64,000 nucleotides of DNA from BOG-908 sp965198915 (lineage in GTDB: Bacteria > Pseudomonadota > Alphaproteobacteria > Acetobacterales > Acetobacteraceae): the NCBI GenBank assembly GCA_965198915.1, contig CBDAQC010000004.1:124001-188000 (forward strand), written 5' to 3'. Shown one piece after another: positions 52,022-59,302 of this stretch. The notes under the pieces were generated by a model. It saw only the letters and a list, made by a program, of their open reading frames with translations, made no database searches and was not told where the DNA came from. The position numbers and the translations under genes are program-made. How positions within the stretch are numbered: position 1 is the first letter of the stretch; each line of letters opens with the position of its first letter.

Positions 52022-53434
52022 ATGAAGGCGCTGAACGCGATCCGCATGGGCGGAGTGGACGTGCTACCCCTGGTGGAGGGGGGAAAGGGCGTTGCCGTAT
52101 CGAATGGCCTGACCTGCGGCGCCTGGGCTAATTCCGGCGGTGCCGGGACGTTCAGCGCGGTAAACCCGGACAGTTTCGATGCCGAAGGCTACCCGATCCC
52201 GCCCGTCTATCACGGCCGCACACGCCGGGACCGTCATGAGGAGCTGGTGGCCTTCGCGATTGAGGGCGGCATCACCCAGGCGCGCCAGGCGCACGAGGTC
52301 TCGGGCGGCCGCGGCCGCATACACGCCAACCTGTTGTGGGAGATGGGCGGCGCAGAGCGCGTGATCACCGGCGTGCTGGAAGGCGCGCGCGGACTGATCA
52401 ACGGCATCACCTGCGGCGCCGGCATGCCGTACCGGCTGTCGGACATCGCGGCCCGTTTCGGCGTGCACTATTACCCGATCGTCTCCTCCGCCCGCGCCTT
52501 CAACGCGCTGTGGAAGCGCGCCTACTCGAAGGCGGCCGCGCTGCTGGGCGGCGTGGTGTACGAGGATCCGTGGCTGGCCGGCGGACATAACGGCCTGTCC
52601 AACGGCGAGCAGCCCGATCGCCCGGAAGACCCGTTCCCCCGCGTGCTGGCGCTGCGAAAGCTGATGCGCACCTTCGGCCTGGACCAGACGCCGATCATCA
52701 TGGCCGGCGGCGTGTGGTGGCTGGAGGAGTGGCAGGACTGGATCGACAACCCCGAGCTGGGCCCGATCGCCTTCCAGTTCGGTACCCGGCCGCTGCTTAC
52801 CCAGGAATCGCCGATCAGCCCGGGCTGGAAGCAGCGCCTGCTGACGCTCAAGCCGGGCGACGTGTTCCTCAACCGCTTCAGCCCGACCGGCTTCTATTCC
52901 AGCGCGGTGAACAATGGCTTCATCCAGGAACTGCGCGGCCGCAGCGAGCGCCAGGTCGCCTACACCAGCGAGCCGCTCGGCGAACACGTGCAGACCTATG
53001 GCGTGGGCCCGCGCCGCCGCCCGGTGTACCTGACCGCCGGCGACTTCGCCCGCGTGCGTGGCTGGGAGGCGGAGGGCTACACCGAAGCCCTGCGCACGCC
53101 GGACACCACTCTGATCTTCGTCGAGCCCGAGCGCGCCGCCGAGATCGTGGCCGACCAGGTCGCCTGCATGGGCTGCCTGTCCACCTGCCGGTTCTCCAAC
53201 TGGAGCCAGGAGGAGCCCGATTTCAGCAACGGCAAGAAGGCCGACCCGCGCAGCTTCTGCATACAGAAAACGCTGCAGGACATCGCTCATGACCGCGACA
53301 GCGAGGCGGCGCTGGACCACAACCTGATGTTCGCCGGCCATAACGCGTTCCGCTTCGGCAGCGACCCGTTCTATTCCAACGGCTACGTGCCGAGCGTGCG
53401 CGAGCTGGTGGAGCGGATACTCACCGGGCGCTAG
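52022..53434 (+). CDS. Nitronate monooxygenase-like flavoprotein with C-terminal four-Cys motif
   Basis: 470 residues. The N-terminal two thirds form an FMN-binding TIM barrel of the nitronate monooxygenase/2-nitropropane dioxygenase group (GLTCGAWANSGGAGTFSAV, RIHANLLWEMGG, NGITCGAGMPY, IIMAGGVWWLEEW, FQFGTRPLLTQES). The last 100 residues are extra and carry C382-x2-C385-x3-C389 and C413, which could bind an iron-sulfur cluster. The usual role is oxidation of toxic alkyl nitronates, but this subgroup may differ. It ends exactly where the convergent DUF1501 gene ends, with no space for a terminator. Confidence 0.85.
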   Translation: MKALNAIRMGGVDVLPLVEGGKGVAVSNGLTCGAWANSGGAGTFSAVNPDSFDAEGYPIPPVYHGRTRRDRHEELVAFAIEGGITQARQAHEVSGGRGRIHANLLWEMGGAERVITGVLEGARGLINGITCGAGMPYRLSDIAARFGVHYYPIVSSARAFNALWKRAYSKAAALLGGVVYEDPWLAGGHNGLSNGEQPDRPEDPFPRVLALRKLMRTFGLDQTPIIMAGGVWWLEEWQDWIDNPELGPIAFQFGTRPLLTQESPISPGWKQRLLTLKPGDVFLNRFSPTGFYSSAVNNGFIQELRGRSERQVAYTSEPLGEHVQTYGVGPRRRPVYLTAGDFARVRGWEAEGYTEALRTPDTTLIFVEPERAAEIVADQVACMGCLSTCRFSNWSQEEPDFSNGKKADPRSFCIQKTLQDIAHDRDSEAALDHNLMFAGHNAFRFGSDPFYSNGYVPSVRELVERILTGR

Positions 53435-54700
53435 CTAGAAGAACCCCAGCCGCGGCCAGGTCTCGCCCAGCACGGAAGCGGCGTTGCCGCCCATCCTGCC
53501 GATCAGGTCGCTGAGCACGTTGCGGAAATCCACGCTCAAAGCGAGGTTGCCGTTGGTATCGAACCTGGTCAGGCTGGGATAGGCGCCATAGACGCCGCCT
53601 TTCACCGCGTCGCCCAGCACGAAGCTGACGCTGGATCCGCCATGATCCGTGCCGAAATCGAGGTTGGCGGCTGGACGGCGGCCGAAATCGGACATCGTCA
53701 TCACCACCACGTTCTTCGAGACGCCTTGTTCCTGCAGGTAGCCGTAGAACTGGGCCAGCGACTGGCTGAGCTGCTGGAGCAGGATCGGGTGGGTCAGTAT
53801 CTGCTCGCCATGCGTGTCGAAGCCGCCCTGCACGGCGTAGAAGCCGCGTATGCCGGCGCCGGCCACGATCAGCCGGCCGATGTCGCGCAGCTGGTAGTCC
53901 AGGTAGGTGGGCGTGGCATAGGCCTTCGGCTGCTCGTGCCTGGCGTAGCCGTGTATGGTCCCGATATCGGCCAGCGCTTCCTGCAACTGCGCCTGATTGT
54001 AGGCGGAGGTGGCGTTGGCGGCGGGCAGGATGCCGATCTGGCGGTAGCTGGAGATCAGCCGATCGTATGTGTCCGTGCTGCCGTAGGAGATGCCGAAGTA
54101 ATCCATCGGCGGATTGATCACCAGGCCCTGGGTCTTTTTGCCCGAAATCAGCGGAACGGCGCCGCCCAGCGATGCGGTGGGCCCTAGGCTGCCGGCGGCG
54201 GCGTGGTCCAGCGTCAGGCCGAGCCAGCCCTCGCTGGGCGTGGCCGCGACGTTGATCTGCCCGGTCAGCCAGTCCCATTGGCCATTCTCGTGGCTGAGCG
54301 GATTGGTCTCCGCCTTCGGCAGGCCCACCCCCGCCACCACGGCCAGCTTGCCGCCGGCATATAGCAGCCGCATGGCGTCCATGCCCGGCGCGAAAGCATA
54401 TTCGGTGGCCAGGCCGGGCGGGGTGGAAGGCGTGCTGTCGAAGGCGAGCGGCTGCAGCGCTGCCTGGGTGTAGGCCAGCGCCAGGTTCTGCGGCGCCGGC
54501 GCCGGCGTGCGCAGCCGGTTATAGGCGCCGTATTGTTTCAGCGGCACCACGGTGTTCAGCCCGTCATTGCCGCCGGCGAGCAATATGCACACGACGATCG
54601 TGCCGGCCGGCGCGGTCTCCGCCGCCGCAATAGTCTGGAAGAAGGTGGGTGCGATGGCGATGCCGCCCAGGCAGCGCAGGACGTTCCGGCGATTTATCAT
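53435..54700 (-). CDS. DUF1501 domain protein, probably Tat-exported
   Basis: 421 residues. The N-terminus MINRRNVLRCLGGIAIAPTF has a twin-arginine signal shape. The DUF1501 core is clear: VCILLAGGNDGLNTVVPL, FAPGMDAMRLLY, SHENGQWDWLTG, GGFDTHGEQ, MTMSDFGRRPAANLDFGTDHGGSSVSFVLG. This is related to sulfatase/alkaline-phosphatase-fold proteins, with possible metal ligands in the D-T-H and D-H-G-G segments. Function is unknown. It is encoded one base after a DUF1800 gene; the two families are nearly always paired. Confidence 0.9.
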   Translation of the reverse strand: MINRRNVLRCLGGIAIAPTFFQTIAAAETAPAGTIVVCILLAGGNDGLNTVVPLKQYGAYNRLRTPAPAPQNLALAYTQAALQPLAFDSTPSTPPGLATEYAFAPGMDAMRLLYAGGKLAVVAGVGLPKAETNPLSHENGQWDWLTGQINVAATPSEGWLGLTLDHAAAGSLGPTASLGGAVPLISGKKTQGLVINPPMDYFGISYGSTDTYDRLISSYRQIGILPAANATSAYNQAQLQEALADIGTIHGYARHEQPKAYATPTYLDYQLRDIGRLIVAGAGIRGFYAVQGGFDTHGEQILTHPILLQQLSQSLAQFYGYLQEQGVSKNVVVMTMSDFGRRPAANLDFGTDHGGSSVSFVLGDAVKGGVYGAYPSLTRFDTNGNLALSVDFRNVLSDLIGRMGGNAASVLGETWPRLGFF

Positions 54701-54701
54701 G

Positions 54702-56216
54702 CTAGTTCACCGCGTAGTCTGGGGAGTTGAGGATCAGCCAGATGGCGCCGCGCAACTGGTTGTCGCTCGGCGCGGCGCCCAGATAGCCGGCGACCAGGCT
54801 CTGCTGCGCAGGCGTGCCGCCATCCAGCAGCGCATCCAGCAGATAGGTGGCAATGCCCGCGCCATGCGTGACGCCCATGGCGGCGCGCAAGGCGGGGATA
54901 TCGATGAAGGTGTCGGTGTAGAGGCTGGCCGGATCCGCATTTGTGATGTTGGCGAACACGCCGGTGCGGCTGAGCAGGCTGCCGGTGTTGGTGAGCGCGT
55001 TCAGCGCGCCCGGCCGGTAGAACGAGAACACGCTGGGCGAATAGAAAAGCTGCTGGCCGAGGTTGCTGAGTTCCCATAGCAGCGAGCTGCCGGGCGTGGT
55101 GTCCGCGGTCGGCTGCATCGCCCCGGGCAAGGCGCGCAACGTGTCGAGCACCAGCTCCGCCGGCTGCCGGCCCATTGCGTGATACGCGCCGGCGAACTCG
55201 GGATCGTTGACGATCGCGGTGATCACCTGGGCAATCTGGTCCGGCTTGTCCTGCGTCGCGCGCCAGACCGCGGCGATGTTGCCGATATAGGTCGGGCTCG
55301 GATGTTCGGTCACGAAACGCTGCAGCAATTCGGTGGCCATGAAGGGTGCCACGGCCGGCCGCCTGGCGATCACGTGCATCACGGCGGCGATGGCCGTTGC
55401 GTCGTTCGGGATTGCCTGCGCGCGGCCGAAGAAATGCAGCGTGCCCGCGTAGTGATTCGACGGCACGTATTGCACGGAGAACCGGGTCTGCGGATTGTTG
55501 TTCGTGTAATCGACGGAGACGCTGTAGCCGGTGATCGCCTTGGCGACCTCCTGCACGTCCGGCTGCGTATAGTTGGCCAGTGTGGCGCCGGTCGCATCGC
55601 GCAGGGGCGCGCCGTCATCGGCGAGCTGGTACAGCCCCATAGTGTAGAGCTGCATGCATTCGCGCGCGAAGTTCTCGTTGGCGACCGGGCCCGCATTGTT
55701 GTTGTTGTCCAGCCAGATCAGCATCGCGGGTTCCTGCGCCACCGCGGTCAGCAGCGTCTCGAAGTTGCCCAGCGCGTTTGCGCGCACCGTCTGATCGTAG
55801 TGATACATGATGGCCGGATCGCCGACTTTGCCCAGGCCCACCGCGAAATGGTCCAGCCAGTGCAGCTCCATCTTGGCCTGCAACTGCCGCTTGGTGAGCA
55901 GCATGTGCTGCATCATCGCGCGCTCGAAGATGTTCCAGTCAGGGTAGCCGCCATTGACGAGCGCGGTGGGCAGCGTTTCCAGTTCGGTGTTGCTGTCGTC
56001 CAGCGCGGACCAGTTCTCCTGCGCGGCAAGCCAGGCCGCCGTGCCCGAGGCCAGCGTGGCAGTGACCGCCGCCGGCGAGGCCGAAAAAGAGAACCGCCGC
56101 AGCAGGTGCTGGGTCTGGCTGCGCGTAAGCGCGGTCTGCGCACCTGCCGGCACGGTGGCGAGCCCCCCGGCAGCGGCCAGCAGAGCCATACACAGACGGA
56201 ACCGGGGTTTTTTCAT
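54702..56216 (-). CDS. DUF1800 domain protein, secreted
   Basis: 504 residues. A Sec signal (RFRLCMALLAAAGGLATVPAGAQ) is followed by the DUF1800 pattern: HLLRRFSFSASPAAV, MQHMLLTKRQLQAKMELHWLDHFAV, YDQTVRANALGNFETLLTAVAQEPAMLIWLDNN, NENFARECMQLYTMGLY, and VAKAITGYSV. The C-terminal part has PAELVLDTLRAL and PPSVF-like FYSPSVFSFYRPG. Function is unknown; the family occurs with DUF1501 as an exported pair. It is divergent from the DUF6481 gene across 193 bases. Confidence 0.9.
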   Translation of the reverse strand: MKKPRFRLCMALLAAAGGLATVPAGAQTALTRSQTQHLLRRFSFSASPAAVTATLASGTAAWLAAQENWSALDDSNTELETLPTALVNGGYPDWNIFERAMMQHMLLTKRQLQAKMELHWLDHFAVGLGKVGDPAIMYHYDQTVRANALGNFETLLTAVAQEPAMLIWLDNNNNAGPVANENFARECMQLYTMGLYQLADDGAPLRDATGATLANYTQPDVQEVAKAITGYSVSVDYTNNNPQTRFSVQYVPSNHYAGTLHFFGRAQAIPNDATAIAAVMHVIARRPAVAPFMATELLQRFVTEHPSPTYIGNIAAVWRATQDKPDQIAQVITAIVNDPEFAGAYHAMGRQPAELVLDTLRALPGAMQPTADTTPGSSLLWELSNLGQQLFYSPSVFSFYRPGALNALTNTGSLLSRTGVFANITNADPASLYTDTFIDIPALRAAMGVTHGAGIATYLLDALLDGGTPAQQSLVAGYLGAAPSDNQLRGAIWLILNSPDYAVN

Positions 56217-56409
56217 GCCGCGCAGACCGTTTTGATTACGGAACGTGTTGAAGCATGCCGGTCAGGTGAATGCAACTATTACGTGTGCGCCGCTTTCCCT
56301 CGCCGCCGCACCGGGCCGCAATCATGGCAGATCGCCGCCACGCAAGGTGTGCCAAGCCGCCCGGCCGTGCTATTAGCGCGGCGAAACAGGATGGGACCAG
56401 CCGACGACG

Positions 56410-56775
56410 ATGGGTGTCTTCAAGGACAATATGTTCAACGAGCGGCAGAACGCCTCAGCGAAGGCCAAACAGGCGCTGCTGGAGAAGTTCAAGGCCAAGC
56501 CGGCGCCCGACGACCCTGCCGTGCTCGCCCGCGCCGCGGAGCGCCGGGCCATCGCCGAGGCGCGCGAGATACGCGCCGCGGAACGCCGCGCCATACGCGA
56601 GGCGGAAGCCGCCAAGCTGGCTGCCGAGCAGGCCGCGCGCGAGTTGGAGGCCCAGGCGAAGGCGGCCGAGGAAGCGCGCCTGGCCATCGAACAGGCCGCG
56701 CGGGACCTGCAGCGCAAGGCCGAGCAGCAGGCCGCACGCGACGCGCGCTACGCCGCGCGCAAAGCCAGGCGCTGA
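56410..56775 (+). CDS. DUF6481 family protein
   Basis: 121 residues, almost entirely charged helix: FKDNMFNERQNASAKAKQALLEKFKAKPAPDDP, then repeated A-E-R-R-A-I-x-E-A-x units and a long Ala/Glu/Arg coiled coil ending in KARR. This is the DUF6481 layout found in alphaproteobacteria. No signal or membrane span. Function is unknown; the basic, helical make-up could suit RNA or protein binding. No strong ribosome site is seen before ATG 56,410. Confidence 0.75.
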   Translation: MGVFKDNMFNERQNASAKAKQALLEKFKAKPAPDDPAVLARAAERRAIAEAREIRAAERRAIREAEAAKLAAEQAARELEAQAKAAEEARLAIEQAARDLQRKAEQQAARDARYAARKARR

Positions 56776-56815
56776 CACGCGCCCGGGCACACAAGACCGT
56801 TCCCTAGGAGAGACC

Positions 56816-57199
56816 ATGCGCCGATTTCTCAACCTGACGATGCTGCTGGCGCTGGGCTCCTGCGCCATGTCTTCCGGCAACCCGCCCGCGCCGGGTTTCG
56901 TGGTCTTCTTCCCCGAGCGTTCCGCGGCGCTGGAACCGGCGGCGGTGGACGTCATCGGCCAGGCTGCCTCGGCGGCCAAGGCGGCGCCAGAAAGCGGCGT
57001 GCTGGTGCGCGGCTACACGGACAGCGCCGGCAGCAGGCCGGACGACATCAAGCTGTCCCGCGACCGCGCCCGCGCGGTGGCCGACGGGCTGGTTGCGGAC
57101 GGCATCAACCCCGCCCGAATCACCCAGCAGGGCCGCGGCCAGACCGGCAAGGATCCGGGGGTGGAGAGCCGCCGGGTCGAGATCTCGCTCTCCAAGTAG
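56816..57199 (+). CDS. OmpA-family lipoprotein
   Basis: 127 residues. A short signal ends in LALGSC, an acceptable lipobox with Cys 17, so the protein is probably anchored in the outer membrane. The rest is a compact OmpA/Pal-like domain: FFPERSAALEPAAVDVIGQAA, VRGYTDSAGSRPDDIKLSRDRARAVADGLVADGI, and the terminal SRRVEISL, which together bind peptidoglycan diaminopimelate in related proteins. The ribosome site AGGAG lies seven bases before the ATG. The next gene begins 27 bases after its stop. Confidence 0.88.
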   Translation: MRRFLNLTMLLALGSCAMSSGNPPAPGFVVFFPERSAALEPAAVDVIGQAASAAKAAPESGVLVRGYTDSAGSRPDDIKLSRDRARAVADGLVADGINPARITQQGRGQTGKDPGVESRRVEISLSK

Positions 57200-57225
57200 G
57201 AGGCGGCCCTGGCCGGTGTGAGCCC

Positions 57226-58086
57226 GTGAAACACGCTCTCCCACCGGGCACGCCGTGCTACAATTGCGGCACCAAGCTGGTCGGCCAATGGTGCCACGCC
57301 TGCGGCCAGGCGCCGCATGATTTCCACCGCAGCGCGTGGGCCCTGGCCGGCGAGGCCTTCGAGAGCTTCTTCCACGCGGACAGCCGGCTTTGGCGCACGC
57401 TGTGGCGCCTGCTGCGCAACCCTGCCCGCCTGACCAGGGACTACCTGGCCGGCAAGCGGGCGCCACAAATCCCGCCGCTGCGCCTGTTTTTGTCGGTACT
57501 GCTGATCGTGTTCCTGGCGGGCAGCTGGGCCACGCGCGGCGTCAGCCTGGACCGCCTGACCAAGGCGCCACCCGACGTGCAGAAGGAGCTGGCCGATAAC
57601 CGGCTGGAACTCGAGGCGGCGGAGGCGAGCCAGACGACGATAGGGCTGCCCTCGGCGTGGAGTGGCGCGATAAAGCACTGGCTGCGCACACATGCCAGCC
57701 TGGCCCTTGCCCGGCCTGGCGACCTTGTCGCGGCCATGTGGGACCGGGCGGAGAATTTCGCCTTTCTGATGCTGCCGATCTCCGCCCTGCTGCTGGCTGT
57801 CATCTTTGCGTTCCGGCGTGGCTTCGTGCTGTTCGACCACCTGATATTCTCGATGCACTCGCTGTCTTTTCAGGGGCTGCTGATCAGCCTGACCGTCCTG
57901 ACGAGCCAGGACTGGCTGCTTTATGCCGCCCCGGTGCACCTGTTCGCGCATATGCGCGGCGTCTACGGCACCAGCGTGCCCGGCACGCTCGTGCGGATGG
58001 CCGTGCTGTTCCTGCTGTCCAGCATAGCTTTCTCGCTGCTGCTTGCGGCGCTGGTTGTGGCCGGTTTGCGCGTGTTGCACGCCTAA
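57226..58086 (+). CDS. DUF3667 membrane protein with zinc ribbon
   Basis: 286 residues. The N-terminus carries a zinc ribbon, CYNCGTKLVGQWCHACGQ, with four Cys in the C-x2-C...C-x2-C pattern, followed by the DUF3667 segment (LTRDYLAGKRAPQIPPLRLFLSVLLIVFL). Four or five hydrophobic helices follow (about 88-105, 185-205, 210-235, 260-285). Function is unknown. The start is GTG 57,226; no ATG fits the zinc ribbon. A TAGGAGG site lies too far upstream to be certain. Confidence 0.85.
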   Translation: MKHALPPGTPCYNCGTKLVGQWCHACGQAPHDFHRSAWALAGEAFESFFHADSRLWRTLWRLLRNPARLTRDYLAGKRAPQIPPLRLFLSVLLIVFLAGSWATRGVSLDRLTKAPPDVQKELADNRLELEAAEASQTTIGLPSAWSGAIKHWLRTHASLALARPGDLVAAMWDRAENFAFLMLPISALLLAVIFAFRRGFVLFDHLIFSMHSLSFQGLLISLTVLTSQDWLLYAAPVHLFAHMRGVYGTSVPGTLVRMAVLFLLSSIAFSLLLAALVVAGLRVLHA

Positions 58087-58108
58087 TGCACCGGCCGGCG
58101 CCGCCGGG

Positions 58109-58133
58109 TGAACCAAAGCGGTTACGTTACGTT
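58109..58133 (+). promoter_or_regulatory. Possible EcfG-type promoter of the entericidin gene
   Basis: TGAAC at 58,109-58,113 and CGTT at 58,130-58,133 are 16 bases apart. This is one base off the general-stress consensus GGAAC-N16-CGTT. Entericidin genes are stress-regulated in other bacteria. Confidence 0.4.
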
Positions 58134-58183
58134 GTGAGAATTGGGCTGGACGGGGGTCCGGCACCTTTCAGGAGAGAATTGTC

Positions 58184-58330
58184 ATGTCGCGTATGCTCAC
58201 AGCCGTCTTCACTGCCGCCCTGCTACTCAGCACTGCAACACTGCTCAGCGCGTGCAACACCGTGGCCGGCGCCGGCCAGGATGTCTCGAGCGTCGGCAAG
58301 GACGTGACACACGCCGCCGATCAGCACTGA
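58184..58330 (+). CDS. Entericidin A/B-like small lipoprotein
   Basis: 48 residues. A hydrophobic signal ends in the lipobox LLSAC (Cys 24), followed by NTVAGAGQDVSSVGKDVTHAADQH, the short G-x-D-V-x-x-x-G-x-D-V tail typical of entericidins. These are tiny cell-envelope lipoproteins; EcnB of E. coli promotes lysis in stationary phase and EcnA opposes it. Only one gene is present, so no toxin-antidote pair is visible. The ribosome site AGGAGAG is strong. A perfect inverted repeat follows the stop. Confidence 0.88.
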   Translation: MSRMLTAVFTAALLLSTATLLSACNTVAGAGQDVSSVGKDVTHAADQH

Positions 58331-58338
58331 ACCTGTTT

Positions 58339-58392
58339 CTGAGAACGCGCGCAGCCGGGGCCGGCCTTTGCTCCGGATTGCCGCGTTCTCAG
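58339..58392 (+). terminator. Inverted repeat after the entericidin gene
   Basis: CTGAGAACGCG at 58,339-58,349 pairs perfectly with CGCGTTCTCAG at 58,382-58,392 across a 32-base loop that holds a further GC-rich stem. No T-run follows. It is probably a transcript end or stabiliser. The rest of the gap to 58,575 shows nothing I can name. Confidence 0.45.
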
Positions 58393-58575
58393 GCCAGCCC
58401 TCCAAGCCGCCGTTAGCCAGGCGCGTCCTGTATGACTGCGTGAGCCAGCCTCGCCTTGCAGCGGCCGTAGAACGATCCCGAGTTGCGCCTGGAAGCGGAT
58501 CCGGCAGGCAAGCCGGCTGCGGCGGCCGATCATCGGAACAGACTGGTTCGCCTGACCGGATGTCCCGTCAGACAG

Positions 58576-58737
58576 TCAGACGAGGAACCACCACATTAGA
58601 CCGAGCAGCACCGCCAGGCCGATCACGACCCTGGTGGAAAACTTGGTGACCGCCGCCCAGAAGCTCAGGCGGTCGGCGAGGAAGCCGTCCTCCGTGCTGG
58701 GTGAGACAGGTGCCTGTTGCGCGGTGTCAGCCATCAT
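58576..58737 (-). CDS. Small single-span membrane protein, possibly aa3-oxidase subunit IV-like
   Basis: 53 residues: a polar N-terminus (MMADTAQQAPVSPSTEDG) then DRLSFWAAVTKFSTRVVIGLAVLLGLMWWFLV, one membrane helix at the very C-terminus. The F-W-x-x-V-T-K...LLGLMWWF pattern resembles the short bacterial aa3-type cytochrome oxidase subunit IV, but it is too short for certainty. GGAAAG stands just before two ATG codons at 58,737 and 58,734; the second is better spaced. No oxidase genes are nearby. Confidence 0.55.
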   Translation of the reverse strand: MMADTAQQAPVSPSTEDGFLADRLSFWAAVTKFSTRVVIGLAVLLGLMWWFLV

Positions 58738-58821
58738 ACTTTCCAAGCTAATGTGCTGCCTGTCTGCCAGCGTTGTCCTCGCCCCACAATACACACGGGC
58801 GCGGGTGGGCGTTGGTCAGGG

Positions 58822-58869
58822 CAAGCAAGCAAGGCCCTCGTTTTTGCAAAAAGAAGCAAAAATTTTCGG
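58822..58869. repeat. Repeat family B, left arm only
   Basis: CAAGCAAGGCC, a weak CTCGTTTTTG/CAAAAAGAAG hairpin, then CAAAAATTTTCGG. It lies between the divergent small membrane protein and the end of trxA, with no second arm. Confidence 0.65.
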
Positions 58870-58924
58870 TCATGCCGCCTGCGCCGGCGCTTCGGGGTGC
58901 TCCCGAAGCGGCGGGCTGGCACCC

Positions 58925-59254
58925 TCAGATACTGGAGGCTACCCACTCCTTGAGCTGGCTCTTCGGCGCCGCACCCACCTTGGTGGCCGCCGGCTTGCCG
59001 TCCTTGAACATGATCAGCGTCGGAATGCCGCGCACGCCGTAGCTGTTCGGGGTCTGCGGATTCTCGTCGATGTTCACCTTCACCACGCGCACGCGGCCGG
59101 CATACTCGGCGCCGATCTCTTCCAGCGCGGGGGCGATCATCTTGCAGGGGCCGCACCACTCCGCCCAAAAATCCACCAGCACGGGTCCGGACGCCTTCAG
59201 CACGTCGGTCTCGAAGGTATCGTCTGTCGTAGCATGCGTGTTGGCGCTCATCAT
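58925..59254 (-). CDS. trxA: Thioredoxin
   Basis: 109 residues. The active site WCGPC is at 33-37 (redox Cys 34 and 37), after VLVDFWAE, and is followed by KVNIDENPQTPNSYGVRGIPTLIMFKDG with the conserved cis-Pro in GIPT. It is the cytoplasmic disulfide reductant. GAGGAG stands just before two ATG codons (59,254 and 59,251). It lies 48 bases downstream of addA, an order common in alphaproteobacteria. Confidence 0.97.
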   Translation of the reverse strand: MMSANTHATTDDTFETDVLKASGPVLVDFWAEWCGPCKMIAPALEEIGAEYAGRVRVVKVNIDENPQTPNSYGVRGIPTLIMFKDGKPAATKVGAAPKSQLKEWVASSI

Positions 59255-59302
59255 GGTCTCCTCATCGATCGGTTGCTCAGGTGGAGGGCACAGGCGTTGC
59301 GA

